Positions 24,929-39,034 of a DNA stretch of 64,000 nucleotides are shown here, piece after piece. Below the pieces are notes generated by a model. That model saw only the letters and a list, made by a program, of their open reading frames with translations, searched no databases and was not told the DNA's origin. A program made the translations under genes and the position numbers. The DNA is from Chrysomallon squamiferum (taxonomy: Eukaryota; Mollusca; Gastropoda; Neomphalida; Peltospiridae), in assembly GCA_012295275.1 (NCBI GenBank), contig CM022672.1, forward strand, positions 24,972,430-25,036,429. Reading direction: 5' to 3'. Position 1 is the first letter of the stretch. The number at the start of each line of letters is the position of its first letter.

Positions 24929-26237
24929 GTTTAGTACTATTAATATAAAAGTATTAGTAATAATAATGCCGGCAGTAATAGTAAAATGTCTCTAGTAACA
25001 AAAATACTAGAAGTAACAGTATAATATCATTTGTCAAAACAACAATATTTGTAAAATGTTGCTAGAAAAATAGTTTAACAACTACTAGTAATGATAAGGA
25101 AATGAACTAGTGTATTATTAGCATAACAACACCAGTGATCATATTTTTAGATTAGTAATGTAAGGTATCGGACAATGCATAAATAACTGAGATATTTTCG
25201 GGCAGGAACGTCATATAAAATATTCCCCTGAAAGGCCATGTCGTATGTCAGGTACAATTATGGCAGTGACACTGGTATGGTTATGTAGCTGGTTACAGAC
25301 TGACACACTAAACCCTGTCATTTTTCACTGACATTTCACATACGAATATTACATCACTGTTTATGTATTTCACGATGTGCTTAACTCTGGCGGAAGACAT
25401 TCTTCTTGGCTGTAATGCAAAGCAGGATCCAGAATTACAGAAAAAAAAGAAGAAAAAAAAGAAGAAAAAAAACCCCAACAAGGTTGTCATAACTATAATG
25501 AATATAAGACAAAAATATAATATTTTGTGGAATAATAACCATGAAAAGAAGAAGAAGATGATGATGATGATGATGTTGATGGTAGACGAATTGTTTTTAA
25601 AATAGGTAGTCGCATGCGTATACCCTTGTTATACAGTTATCCGTGAGCAAAATACTATCTTCTTGACCGTTCTGTTATTAAATAATTTGTACAACCCCGT
25701 TATTCAGTGATAATGTGAACGAACAGCAATTCTTTTTATGTATCTGAAAAGCTAATTGCTTTTGTTAAACACAGTGACGCAAATCTTTTTGTTTTCTTGT
25801 CAAAAATGATCTCTGTCGGGTTGAAGTTAGTACACGTAGTAGAAACATTTGGTTTTGATGTTGGCCATAGTTTTGTTTTTCTTTTTTTTTCTTGCCTATA
25901 AATAAACGTGCACTAGACTGACGCCCTATTGTAGTTGCGTAGAACCTGGGAAACACATGCGTATTTTGGAACACAGTTCCAAGTGACTGGCCTGACATGT
26001 CGTAGTTAGGATCAGTCCTTCACAGCGGTAACTTTGGGGTGTTTACTGTTTCCACCAGTATGCTCTGTTATCGAGTATGTGTAATCGTGATACTGGAAAT
26101 GTGCCTCTCTTGCTATTATTTTTTGTATGTATATACAGTTTTATGTATTACATATTAGAAATTACGGAAATTTTATTTATATTATTGAAATAAACTAAAA
26201 AAAAGACTGTACTAATACAAACAAGAATTTATTATTA

Positions 26238-26276
<39 letters not shown>

Positions 26277-26575
26277 TTTTTATTTATTTATTTATTTATT
26301 AATTTACTTATTTATTATTATTTTTATCTATTATTATATTTATTTATTTATTTTTATTTTATTTATCTCACTGTGTTTTAAGAAATGACTGGCATTTTAT
26401 TAATATAGCAGTAACAAAAATAATAATGTTGATAATAACAGTATACACAAAAATGGAATGTGGCCAAACGTTAAATCGAAAATGTTGGATTTTTCCTATA
26501 TATTTTTTTTTTTCTTCCCCTTTTTATCTTTCCATTTCTTACATTCTGTTTTCGTTTTCTTTAGGATGACGAATC

Positions 26576-26610
<35 letters not shown>

Positions 26611-27147
26611 CAGCTATGAAACAAAAAAAACTCATTTTAACTTAGTTGAAAATTGTTAGCAACGTGGACTACTATCTTGAAGTATTCTTAACATCGGTAG
26701 ACATCCGCAATTAGAGAGAAAAAAAAAAAAAAACCATCTTCAAACATTTTATTTTTATTTATTGCTTGTAGAAAATTTATTTCATGAACGAAATCAATCA
26801 CAAAAAAAAAAAAAAAAAAAAAAATTATTTAACTATTTTCTAAATTTTTTCTTTTTTCTTTTTATATAACCATTCGCTTCAAAAAATTATTTCTTACTTC
26901 TTTAAAAGATATAATAAAAATGAAATATTGTTTACTTTCGTTCTTTTATTGATTCATTTAAGTACCTTGTTTACCTCCTTAAATATTAGATAAGAATTAT
27001 TTTTGTTAATTTTTATTCTAAATGTAAATATCTACTGGATAAAACGAGTGTGTATTTATAAATGTATGAAGTTGTTTGTCTGTGTGTACATGGACCAGAG
27101 TATATATGTTTAAGTATGTATGTTCCTTTATGAATTATATTTACTAA

Positions 27148-27173
27148 TGTATGTATGTATGTATGTATGTATG

Positions 27174-27207
<34 letters not shown>

Positions 27208-27252
27208 TGTATGTATGCATGTATGTATGCATGTATGCATGCATGCGTGCAT
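27148..27252. repeat. (GTAT)n/(GCAT)n tetranucleotide array
   Basis: GTAT units change gradually into GCAT units toward the 3' side. Confidence 0.95.
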
Positions 27253-27748
27253 GAGTGTATGCATTTGTATATATACCATGTGTTAATTATATTCAAAACA
27301 ACTTTAATAATTACAAGTTCCGTTTTAAAATGGGCACAGAAAATAACATAAGAATGTCCTGTTCGTACATACGTGCGTGCGTGTTTTCACATACATGTGA
27401 CTGGGGTCAAATAACTGAAACAGGGTGGGTAACACTATGTGTGTCTTATTTAACTGTATGACTAAGTTAACCAATTAGTCGTCTGTGCGTTGATTTCAGC
27501 ACGGAAAACATTAATTTCCTCGTGCAGCTGTGACACCAGTGATTGTTCTTAGAGTTATTAATAAACCGCGGTGCATGTGTACCGCAACGACAGAGATAAA
27601 ACCAGCACGTGTTTTGGTTTCAGTATCGTTCTGCACGTTCTTGTGCAGTTGTAATGTAAATAATTCTTTGTTAGTAAATTTACGTTTTGTTTTAACTTCG
27701 TTTATCGAGGCCAGAGACACACAGAAATAACAAACATACACTCCAACA

Positions 27749-27749
<1 letters not shown>

Positions 27750-27808
<59 letters not shown>

Positions 27809-27874
27809 AAACAGTAGTCATGAGTAGCCGTAGTAGTAGTAGTAGTAATAGTAGTAGTAGTAGTAGCAGCAGCA
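27750..27874. repeat. (TC)29 array plus (GTA)n(GCA)n
   Basis: TC at 27750-27807, a 20-bp spacer, then GTA triplets ending in GCAGCAGCA. Confidence 0.95.
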
Positions 27875-29169
27875 GATATTTGTAGTAGTAGAGTCAATAG
27901 TAACGTTATGAGTATGACGTTCATAACTGTATAGATACGAATCGCTTTCCTGGACAGAAGAAATATAAACATGGCTTACAGAGACGTGCTTAGAAGTCGG
28001 CAAAGGGATTAGATCTCTAAACCTCTGATACGACGGCTTAATCACAGTCTGCCGGCTCTTGAAAGCAGTGACCAAGTTTAATTTACACTTAGTGACCACT
28101 CCATTATTACACGTTAATTAGCCAATCCCGTTCATTAGTTAATATAATTTTTTCTATGTTACAAACGAAAACTAGTTTATTGCAGTCTGTCGTCTAATTA
28201 TCATAAATATACTTTTTTACAGTAAGTAAATTAATAAGCGGTAAATAAATTGACTAAACTTTTCCTTGTTCCCTAAAAGCATCCGTGTGTGTATGTATTT
28301 TCAACATCATTATTATGTTTGGCCAGCGGCTAATGAAACCAAGGGCGATAACTGAAAAGTCCATTTAATTATTTACTCACGTCATTCGTGGCGGTATACT
28401 TAATGCCAATACCATTAGGTGTATGTATACATTTTAGATATTGAATATAAAATAAACAGAGACAAAAAAAAAAAAAAATAACATTAGAGTAATACAAATG
28501 TGCTTCCACATATCTCTTTAAAGTATTAATAGGGCACAATGGACGTTTTATTGAGTAATGTTAACAATAGCTAAATTAAACTTGTGAAGAAAAACCATAA
28601 AATAAAATAAAAACATTTATGGAGAGACAAGTTAAGCTATGATTAATAGCGAAGGCGCATTAATCTTCACGCTTCGAGCACGGTTCGCTAGAATGTTTAC
28701 AGTATTTAAACTGGAGTCAAGTTTGCACACGCAATTGATTTTAAAAAGAGTTTTCGACACCTCGATAATGACAGTTGTATCACTTGGTAATGATATATGA
28801 TTTCGTCGTCTGCTTTGATAGTCGAGAAAGACGTGATGCAGACGTCAGAACTGAAATTAACAGGTACAGCCGACAAACGAAACAAGAAAAAGGCGGGAGA
28901 AACCACGTTAATTATCTTGCTTGATTTTCTAATATTATAAATAAATAAATGTCGCTGTTTTCCGGCATTGGCAATAAAATGCCGTTGTTGTGTTTATGAA
29001 ATTCCAGGTAAACAATGTTTATTAAAAAAAATAATAATAAAAAAAAAGATATTTTATTTCTTGAAATGAAAAATAGAAATGAAAGAAAAACAGCAAAGAA
29101 AAAAAAGTTTGAATAAAATTTTTTAGTTTGAAATAGTCTGTTATTATACATATTGATATTACATTTTAG

Positions 29170-29248
29170 TTGTTGTTTTTGTTGTTGTTGCTGCTGCTGC
29201 TGTTGTTGCTGCAACTGTTGTTGTTGCTGCAACTGTTGTTCATACTAC
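29170..29248. repeat. TTG/CTG triplet tract
   Basis: Imperfect (TTG)n with CTG and CAA units. On the - strand it reads as poly-Gln, but no gene context supports translation. Confidence 0.9.
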
Positions 29249-30787
29249 AAAAATGTTAACTATTGATCAATGTTATTTATTCGTTTTACTTTTGTAATGT
29301 AAATTGAATTTTGCCAAATCTTCAGAACAATATTTATATTAAAATATTTTCCAGTGCTTTATGAAAGCTGTTCAACAAACAACTATGGTTAATACAAAGA
29401 CTTGTCACTACTACAGTTATTCATACTTTATAGTAACTGTTTCAGTATTATTCAAAATCTTAATAACGTTCTTTTTCTTCGTTTTCATTTACTTAATAAA
29501 TAGGTTACTCTCTCTATATATATATATATCTATAGATAGATAGATAGATAGATACAGACATATATTAAAGTTTCTATATATTGTTGTGTATATATATATA
29601 TATTGATGTGATGTATATATATTTTCTTATGTAAACCATTATCGTGTTATTTGATATGTATGTATAGAACGTAATAGTATATCAATGAATCATAATTGTA
29701 ATCTGTAATAAGGTAATTTCATAATGTACCTCTACACCATGTCCCTATCAGAGACACCAGTTACAACTGTTATGTAATCATTACAATTGTATATTCTTAT
29801 TACGTTCGTTTTCACGACAGTCGTAAGTGCTATATACATACATACGGTATGCTTATAGGACTTTCTTTAATTATATATTAACACTCAGTTTTTAATTTAA
29901 AAAAAACAAAAGTGATATTCTTTCTCTTTGGATCTGGTTGTCGGTATATTCACGTGAATGCATCACTGAGATTCATGGAACATATAAAAATATTTTAAGG
30001 TGGTTCAGTAACCCGACCCACGAATTCTTTCGCTCATTAATATATATTTTCCATCCATAGTATGAGTTTCGTTATTTTTTTATATTACTAATATCTAATA
30101 ATGTATTGTAATATTTAAATTTGCATTTATATTGTTATTTTTTATTGAAAAATGTAAATACGTAAACACACACAGAAATATGTTTGTATATACACATGCA
30201 CACGTATTTGTATGTATATATATACATATATATATATATATACAGAGTCTACAGTATAAGTGTGGTTTACATTCACCTCAGATTACTAACATCATATTTA
30301 GTGGATTAACAGTGAGTGAGTCACCGACTGGAATGTTAAGAAGGTGTATGTACGTCCGTGCATGCTTTCCTGACGAGACAGTGACGAAACACTAGGCGAT
30401 GTCGTCGTAATGCACCTTGTCGTCGTGAACTCTGTCACATACATGTGTACTTCGAGTACTTTAGCCTAGGGCGTGGTGGTCACTTTGTGGTCACGCACTA
30501 ACCTTGAACACAGGTTATATTGTAATGAGTCACCATCTTTGTCAATATTTGTTGTTTTCGCTGTTGTTGTTGTTGTTGTTATTATTGTTATTGTTATTAT
30601 TATTATTATTATCATCATCATCATTTCCGTTGTTATTGTAGTTTTATCAATGCATATTAAAACATATGGGCAATTTATATTTTATTTCACGATATGAGAA
30701 CAGATAAACTCCTAGTAGTAGTAGTAGTAGTAGTAGTAACAATAACAAGATACAAAGGCAATCCAGTAATAATTCAACTTAGATGAA

Positions 30788-30818
30788 CCAATCAGAGTGA
30801 CAGGTTTGAATGACGTCA
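30788..30818. promoter_or_regulatory. CCAAT box plus palindromic CRE
   Basis: ACCAATCAG (CCAAT at 30788-30792) is followed at 30811-30818 by a full CRE TGACGTCA, a common promoter-type pairing. No transcript start is apparent nearby. Confidence 0.25.
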
Positions 30819-31201
30819 TTTCAGGCACTAGTAACGTTTGTTTTGTCTAAGAATACCTGTATTTAGCGAATGTTTGATTGACATTACCTGACTGGGTCAT
30901 GATAAGTATTCGAGTTAATCACCAGTAATTAATGAAGAAGAACGATTGCCTTTCCAAAGTCAATAACCGCAGATAAATAATTAAATAGTGGTCTTTATTT
31001 TCTCATTAGTGCTGACAATAGACCTGTATTGTTAACTTAATAAATCTCTGAATGTCTTTCTCTTTCTATCGCTGTCTCTAATTATCTGTCTTTCTCTGTC
31101 TTTCTACTTCTCTTTATCTCTCTTTATTTCTCTTTATTTTTATTAGTCTCTCTCTTTCTTGTTTTCTCTCTTTATCTATCTATTTGTCCTTTTTTCTCTC
31201 T

Positions 31202-31208
<7 letters not shown>

Positions 31209-31272
<64 letters not shown>

Positions 31273-31403
31273 AAATTAATTATTCTGCATGAATAGTCTG
31301 GCAGATTAGCTATAACATGTTACCTGAATGAATGAATGAATTTTTATTTATATTATTAGTTATTACTTCCCAAACAATATATATATTTAAAAAATATATG
31401 TTG

Positions 31404-31447
<44 letters not shown>
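31209..31447. repeat. (CT)29 and (ATT)14 arrays
   Basis: CT at 31209-31267 within a longer CT-rich stretch from about 31050, and pure ATT at 31405-31447. Confidence 0.95.
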
Positions 31448-31867
31448 TTATTTTAAATATATTTTTAAAATATTTGTTACATTAATAATTATTTCTTTCT
31501 TTCCTCTTTTTTTTCAAAAAATGTATTTTGAAAAGATGTAATAAGAAACCAACTATCGCTACTTTACAGACTGTTCTTATCCACTGGTAGTAAGGTTACC
31601 CTTACATGCACCTTCTCATAAACAGCTTAAATTTTGATAATACAATCGACCAGAGGTTACTGGCTTTTTTCGATGATATAAATCATTAAATGTTTATCAA
31701 GATGTTTAGTGCAGTATTCAGTAAGAAGATCAGCTTTTCTGAGGCGATGTCACGTTTATCTGTTTAAACAGTGACCATTTAGTCCCAGCGTTTATACACT
31801 CACTGAGGTCACAGAGATTTAGGAAAAAAAAATATCTTAGTATAAGTAAACAGTACCATACGATGTA

Positions 31868-32010
<143 letters not shown>

Positions 32011-34006
32011 AAAAAATATATTTCAAATCTTGATTGTTTGTTGAGTGTTGTTTTATCTATTTATCTGTCTATCTCATTTTCCTTTCTCTAAAGAGAAATA
32101 AAGAAAATTATTCCTTTTCTTCTTATTATTATTCCTCTATCGTTTTCTTACATTCTTACACCCCCTCTTTTTCTCTTTCGGTTTTATGTCACATAAAAAT
32201 TCGGACGATCCACTTTACGTGGATAAAAGTGTGTTTTTTGTTAACAAAAGCTCTACGCGACGCTTTCTTTGATTGTATAATAATTAACACGTCGCCTGTA
32301 TCTCCCTATTTTGGTTTCGTAAAGTTGGTTTTGGAGCTGTGGTGATAAGTGTTTTCTAATCTCAACTGCAAACTCGGCGAACAAAAAGAACCTCGGAGGC
32401 GAAAAACGACTTACAAATCACAAGTTGTTTGTTCGCCGGTCTCTGGCTGAATTTAGATGTTTCTCATTGTCCACGAAATGGCCACAGCTGGTGTACAGCG
32501 AGCACTAGTATCCCCTGTTAGTTTTTTTTTTTTTTTTTTTTTTCAAACATTTCGAACCGAGCGACCCACGCTTATATTGTATGCCGCTCGCGTTTGTCAT
32601 TTTACTTGTTAGAGATATACTTAGCGTAACAATTAGATCCGTGAAAGCCAGACGTTCTGTGGCTTTTGAGAGGTGTAAACCGGTTTCAAAGGAAAGCAAA
32701 CACTGTTATTTAAACCCTGCATGTTTCAGAAGTGTTCGTGCATTATTCATGAACGGTTATATATATACGTCTTTGTTAAGATGCATATATGTATAGATAC
32801 ATTTATATCACTCTTTTTTTCTTTTTTTTATCTATGAAACTGAATGCTTTGCATTCTCTAGGCAATAATGAACGTGTATATGCTTCATGAATATGTTTAT
32901 AATAAAAATGTAAACTTTAAGCTATAAAATATTTTATTTTTGCATAATCATAATGAAAAGGAAGTTTTTTTTGTTGTTGTTTATGTTTCTTTTTTTTTTC
33001 TTCTTCCTTTTCTTCTTCTTTTTTTTTTTTTCTTCTTCTTTTTTTTAATTAAAAATTTGTTGAGGTTTTTTCTTCTTATTTTTTGATATCGTGTGATTTT
33101 AAAGATTAATCTGTCTCCATGACCGTCAAGCGAGAACAAACTTAAGGTTTACCAAGATTAAAATAATTTTTTTTTTTTTTTATTTTTTTTTTTTAACTTT
33201 AAAAAATAAAGAATAGAATATTTTCTTTTCTTGTTCTTTCTTCTTCCTACACATCTGATCTGATCCTTTAGAAAGAAAATCACGACTAAATATATATAAA
33301 ATATAAAAAAAATAATAATAATAAATAAAATAATAACAACATAAATAATAATAATAATTATAATAATAACAATAACAAAGTGCTTCCATCACATAAACTT
33401 CGACCAGCTTCAAACTTCTAAATTACTAATACAAAAAAAAAAAAAAAAAAAATTCATTTCATATTCTCGAAATCTGTAATCTGTTCTTTTATGATGCTGT
33501 TGTTGTTGTTTTGCGACGACTAAACTAGACATCTTAAAGCAGACATTACACCCACTCACGATGTCATGGTGAAAAATCCTCGGATAATGGGGCGCGCGAG
33601 CAGTAACGTCTGCTTCACTGATTCGTCGTCTGTCGTCAGAATCTGATCGTTTCTTCGCGAACACAGCTGGCCATGTCTTATTCGTCTTACGTACGTTAAT
33701 GAAACAGGAATTTGTAGCTCTTATTTTTGTAATGCAGCCACCTGGGTCATTTCCTGGCCTTAGTGAAGTGTCTTATTAAATGCCATCGTTTGCGAGAGCA
33801 GCAAACCGTCTAGAATTGAAGAAGAAGAAGAAGAAGAAAAAAAAAATAATAATTTGGTGTTTTTTTTTTGTTATTGCAGTCGCCTGGTTTGTTGTTTCAA
33901 TGGGGTTTTTTTCTGAATTAAATTTATATTGGTATCTAAAAGAATAAAAATTTTAGTAATTTTGAGTCAACATAATTTTGTTTATGAGGGTAAGAATTTA
34001 TAATAT

Positions 34007-34008
<2 letters not shown>

Positions 34009-34048
<40 letters not shown>
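34009..34048. repeat. (GT)20 array
   Basis: 40 bp of pure GT. Confidence 0.97.
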
Positions 34049-34049
<1 letters not shown>

Positions 34050-34739
34050 ATGCGTGTGTGCCTATATACTATAGAACGAGGGGAGTTTTCGAATGTAAAT
34101 GAATATATGGTGATTGTATCTGTGTTTGAATGCATGCCTGATCAGTATAGTAATATTCTTATGCATATTTTCTGTGGCAATCATTTTTCTGTTATTGATT
34201 TTTTTGTTTCTGATAATCTTGTGGTTGTATACTGAGATCGAAGTCTAAATGCGGAATTAATGGACTCCGACATGAACAGTCATACAGCAGCAGCAGTAAA
34301 TGAAGTGTCATATTATGTTAAATATAACCACTGCTTACATTTTATACAGTTAGGCTATGTCTTTTTGTCATTTTCTTTTAATACTCTTCATTTTTATTAA
34401 TTTTTCTTTTTTTTTTTTCTTTTCTATTTTTAATTTGTTTCTTTTGTTATTATTTATTATAAATATAGAAATATACTATGATGATGGACACTCTCCAGCT
34501 GTGAGTTTAATTTGTCCGACATTCCAGCTTCCCGAGTGACCAATACTCTTTAGCTGTAGTATAAAATAACTGTACAGCCGGCTGCAGACCGTAAACAATA
34601 TTTATTGGTTTAAGCAACTGAATGACACAGTCTTTAATGAAATCAACTAAATAATCAAAGTACACGTATCTCTTTGTTAGTCAAAGAAAACGGCAGTAAA
34701 AGCCAATCAGTTTATCGCCTTGAACTAACACCGCCATAG

Positions 34740-35250
34740 CCTTTTACGATCGATGTCATTCAAGGCCTGCCGATCACCTCCGATGAGTTGTCGGAAGCCG
34801 AAATACCATTACCGTTCGTCATCGCCTCTCGCCCGCAGTTGTTACGTAAGAAAGTGTTAATTTTCTCGGGTAAGATCGTTATCACTCGAGAACCGAACAC
34901 TGACGATGCGTGAGATTACATTTCGATAGTAACGTCAACGAAGGTTTCGGAAAGCCGCGGAGAATTTCTTTTGCATTTGCAAACAGTTATTGTCCGCGCC
35001 AAATATCTGTTTCAATTCACCGAGTTCAATTTAACGTGAACTCCATTTGTAATAATTTTAAAACTCATTTCTTTTGAACGTTACTGAGATTTCTTAGATG
35101 TAAAGTCGGCGTAATTACGTAGTTACAGACATTTCTTTTCAGCTGTAATGAAATTACTCTGCTGTTTTCACTGTGTTCCATGTCGAAATTACTTTGAAAA
35201 TGTTGGGCAACAAGGGATTTTCCATAATTAATTAAAGCTAATTAAAAATA
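34740..35250. promoter_or_regulatory. Repeat-free, CpG-bearing island (candidate enhancer)
   Basis: About 500 bp without microsatellites and with many CpGs (34.74-34.98 kb). It ends in homeodomain-type AT sites (CCATAATTAATTAAAGCTAA near 35220-35240). No exon signature was found. Calling it an enhancer is inference from composition. Confidence 0.3.
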
Positions 35251-35504
35251 AATAAATAAAAGTTTTAATGTTAATTAAATTGTTTTTTTTTTTAAGACAG
35301 TTCTCTTCACAACATGTAATATTTAATTATATAAATATTTGAATACACAAAAATATAAATAAAGATGACAAAAACAAAATGTTTTGTTACATCATTATAT
35401 AATTATATGAAGTATATCATCTATAAGCTGATATATTTTTTGTGTATAATTATTATTTTCATTTTTAAATAATAATAATACGTTTTAAATTTTCATTTAT
35501 TTTG

Positions 35505-35610
<106 letters not shown>

Positions 35611-35704
35611 TTCCTTTTTCTAAATATAAATAAAGTACAGCAACAAGAACTGAATTATTTTGCGGAAACACTTTCTATATTAGCTTTCTCTACTTTCAAA
35701 AATC

Positions 35705-35810
35705 AGAGAAAAGTGGCAGAACAGATGAACAGAGCTAAGGCATCATAGGTCACAGGTTCAGTCCTTTTCAGAGGGCTCACTGGGCTTTTTTTTTTTTTTT
35801 ATTAAGATGA
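35705..35810 (+). mobile_element. tRNA-derived SINE head (decayed)
   Basis: A box-A-like TGGCAGAACAG (35714-35724) and a box-B-like GGTTCAGTCC (35755-35764) are spaced as in tRNA-type pol III promoters. A poly-T run follows at about 35786. No target-site duplication was identified. Confidence 0.4.
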
Positions 35811-36010
35811 CTGTTTTCAAAACCTGCGGAATATACTTCCATGTCTCTGGAAAGATGCATATAACTGATCCTATACTGCCAGGCAAAAACAAATAGGCTT
35901 CGTCTCATATTTTCTGACATAATCCTTAATTATAATGATCTAGCATGTCGTCGTAGACTGAGAAAAAAAGAAAAAAAAAAAAGAAAGCAGAATAAATAAA
36001 AGACATCTTG

Positions 36011-36052
36011 AATAAACGTTTTTGTTTACCGGATATGACGTCATACCGGAAG
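36011..36052. promoter_or_regulatory. Forkhead + ETS + palindromic CRE module
   Basis: TTGTTTACC (forkhead type) overlaps CCGGATATGACGTCATACCGG (36029-36049 region), which centres on a full CRE TGACGTCA (36036-36043). ACCGGAAG (ETS type) follows. The 12-bp TATGACGTCATA is a perfect palindrome. Confidence 0.35.
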
Positions 36053-36212
36053 AACGAAAGACACGAAACGGCAAATGCGTACAAATGAAAAGTGACAAGT
36101 GCATATCTTGCGTATATTGATCAAGTGAGTAGAAATGAGATGACGTTCACGCATGGTTACTCAAGTGCGTCAGATGATGTTCAGACCTACAAGTATGACT
36201 GGTTTATGCAGA

Positions 36213-36298
36213 ATAATAAAAAAAATAATAATAATAGTAATAGTAATAATAATAATCATCATAATAATAATAATGATGATGATGATGATGATAAATAA
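36213..36298. repeat. (AAT)n/(GAT)n triplet tract
   Basis: AAT units with AGT and CAT variants, ending in seven GAT units. Confidence 0.93.
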
Positions 36299-37132
36299 AT
36301 AACATTTAAAATGCACCAGAGGCGGTGCAGTTAATTTTGCTGGATGGTGACTTGTGAGTGTTGAGGAGCTAGAACTATATATATGTATAAATACACAACA
36401 CAACATACACACACACATTCACACACATACACACTCACACACACACACACATTTTTACACACATTCACACACATGTATGTATAAGTATATATTTATACAC
36501 ACACACACACGCACGCACATATATATACACATACATAAAAAATAAATCAATTGTTTTATTTATTTATTTATTTAATTATTTTTTTATTTATTGATTATTT
36601 TATTTATTACCTAATAATTCACCGAATTTTCATAAATATATTACAATGATAATATTAAAATCTAAACTTGTATATATTATCTATAAAATTCGGTCTTCAA
36701 GAACGGGATTTACAGAGAGCAACATTATTGATAATTTTCTAATTTTCAATGCTGAGTGCAAATAATTAACTTTGTTTCTAATTTTGCACTAAATAATCTA
36801 GTCCGCCTAGTGCACTTTATTCGTATTTAATTTGTTTTGTGCGTGAAACAAGGTTCAAACTGAAAATAAAAATGCCAAGTACTAAAAGGATTGTTGAAGG
36901 CTTTTGCTTTTAAATACAGCGGGTTGGAAAGTGCTTGCGTTGTAAAGTTTTAACGAAGGTTAACGAGTTCATTTCGTCTCGTTGACCATTTGAGTTATTT
37001 CCCGTTCCGAACGGTATTCAAAGCAAAATATTTTTCCTTATTCTCGTGTACAAATTTCTCTTGCTTCAAATTACAAAATACATGCACAGCGTATATGATA
37101 CTTCAGGATGAATTCACTGTTAAACAATACTA

Positions 37133-37135
37133 TAT

Positions 37136-37170
<35 letters not shown>

Positions 37171-37667
37171 TCTTCTTCTTTTTTTTAATTAAACTTTCTT
37201 CATTGTTTATTTGCTTCTTTCATTCAGTTTCTCTGTATTTCAGTCTTTCATCACCTTGGTGGTTGTTTTGTTTATTTTTATTTAATTTTGTTTGTCATCG
37301 TTTTTGCTGGGGTTTTTAATTATTGTTGTTGTTGTTTCTGCATTCTGTTGTAGGGAATTGTTTGACGGTTTTTTTGCTTATTGTTGATTTTCGTTTTTCC
37401 GTTTTTTTGTTTGTTTTTTTTATGTATCTAAATTTTTAAATAATATTTAATTTTTTATTTATTTATATTATTTTTCATTATTTATTTATTTGCAGGCTTT
37501 GTTGTTTGTTTCGGTGTTTTGGGGGTTGGGGGTGTTTGGTGTGTTGGATAGTTTTTTTATTGTAAAATTTTGATAAAGTTTAGAAATTTGACATACAGAC
37601 TTTCAAGAAATTTTTTAAATTAAAATTATTTATTATTTTATAATTATTATTATTGATGTCGTTGTAT

Positions 37668-37698
<31 letters not shown>

Positions 37699-37720
37699 TT
37701 ATTTACTTTTTTCTTTTTAA
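37133..37720. repeat. (TTTA)n arrays in T-rich DNA
   Basis: Pure TTTA at 37133-37171 and again at about 37665-37700, separated by T-rich sequence with GTT runs and an unusual G-rich patch (GGGGGTTGGGGGTG near 37520). Confidence 0.9.
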
Positions 37721-38039
37721 ACATTTTATAATAATATTTTTTATCATATCTTTCGAATCCAAATGACCTTCATACATAGCTGTTAACTCACATAAAATAC
37801 TGTTTGATGTCTATCTCATGTTTATATATTTACCAATAAAAATACAATAAAATGTGTTCATTGTTCTGTAGATATGTCATTTTCGTTTGATGATAAAAAT
37901 ATAAAAACAAAAAACCGCCTTCTGGCTACACATTTTCTTCTCTGAAGGACAGGCTTGTAAAATATTGTTTGTAATTCATAAAACAGAAAGATGCCGACAG
38001 AATTTAGAATGGAAAAAAAGAGTTACAGATGCCACAAGG

Positions 38040-38420
38040 TTCAATGAATGATGAATAAACTATGGAAATTTAATAATGATAATAAATAATTAATTGTTTT
38101 AAAAAATAAAAATAAATAAAAAAATCGAATAGCAAATTTTTATTTAAAAATATATATAAAATAACAAATTGTTAATTTTAATATATTTTATTATGATAAT
38201 AAAATATAAGTTTTCTTTAAATTATTAGAAATTTTCAGTTTTTAACAATATTAAATTATTAATTTAAAAAAAAAATACAAAATAATAAATTATTGATTTT
38301 AATACAGATTATAATAAATTTTAATTTTTAAATTAATAATAAATTATTAATATTAAAATAAATAATAATAAGTTAAATTTAAAATAAGTAATATTAAATA
38401 TTATTTTTAAAATGTATTTA
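38040..38420. other. Extremely AT-rich block
   Basis: Nearly all A/T, built from AATAATAAATTATTAAT-like words with many short palindromes and no gene signal. Possible matrix-attachment or unpairing region by composition only. Confidence 0.5.
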
Positions 38421-38496
38421 TTTATTTATTATATTGTTGTAGCTGGTGTTACTGATGTTGTTGTTGTTGTTATTGGTATTAGTATTATTACTGGGC

Positions 38497-38499
<3 letters not shown>

Positions 38500-38542
<43 letters not shown>

Positions 38543-39003
38543 TCTAGATTATCCGTGAGATTAATATTAATTTCCTGTTGATAGAGTTAATGGGCGGATG
38601 GTTAAAAAAACAAAATGTAATTTATATTCTTGTTAATGCAGCTTTCAATTTATGCAGAAAAGGGTAACAGGTTCAGGTTTTTTTTTTTTTTTTTTTTGTA
38701 TATGGAGAAAAAAATAAAATAAAAAACAAAAAAAAAAACATTTACTTTGAAAATAGTTAATTATATTTGTCTGTAACGTTACTGACTGTCAGATCAAACA
38801 AAACAGTTCATTTAAAATTATTTAATTTATCCTGTGTTTATTTATCTAGATTAATTACTTTATCAGTTGTGATGAAAACTGTTTTTATTGGATGTTACGT
38901 TTCTATTTATCATTATCATTATCATTAGTATTATTAATATTGTTTTTGTTGTTGCTGCTGCTGTTATTGTTGTTGTTATTGTTGTTGTTGTTGTTGCTGC
39001 TGC

Positions 39004-39034
<31 letters not shown>
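38500..39034. repeat. (TTA)14 and (TTG)n(CTG)n arrays
   Basis: TTA at 38500-38543. TTG with CTG blocks at 38949-39034. Confidence 0.93.

Noticed and set aside
27511-27972. 153-codon minus-strand frame with Arg-Glu repeats
   Set aside because: It is driven by the TC and GTA arrays. The non-repeat parts have no family match.
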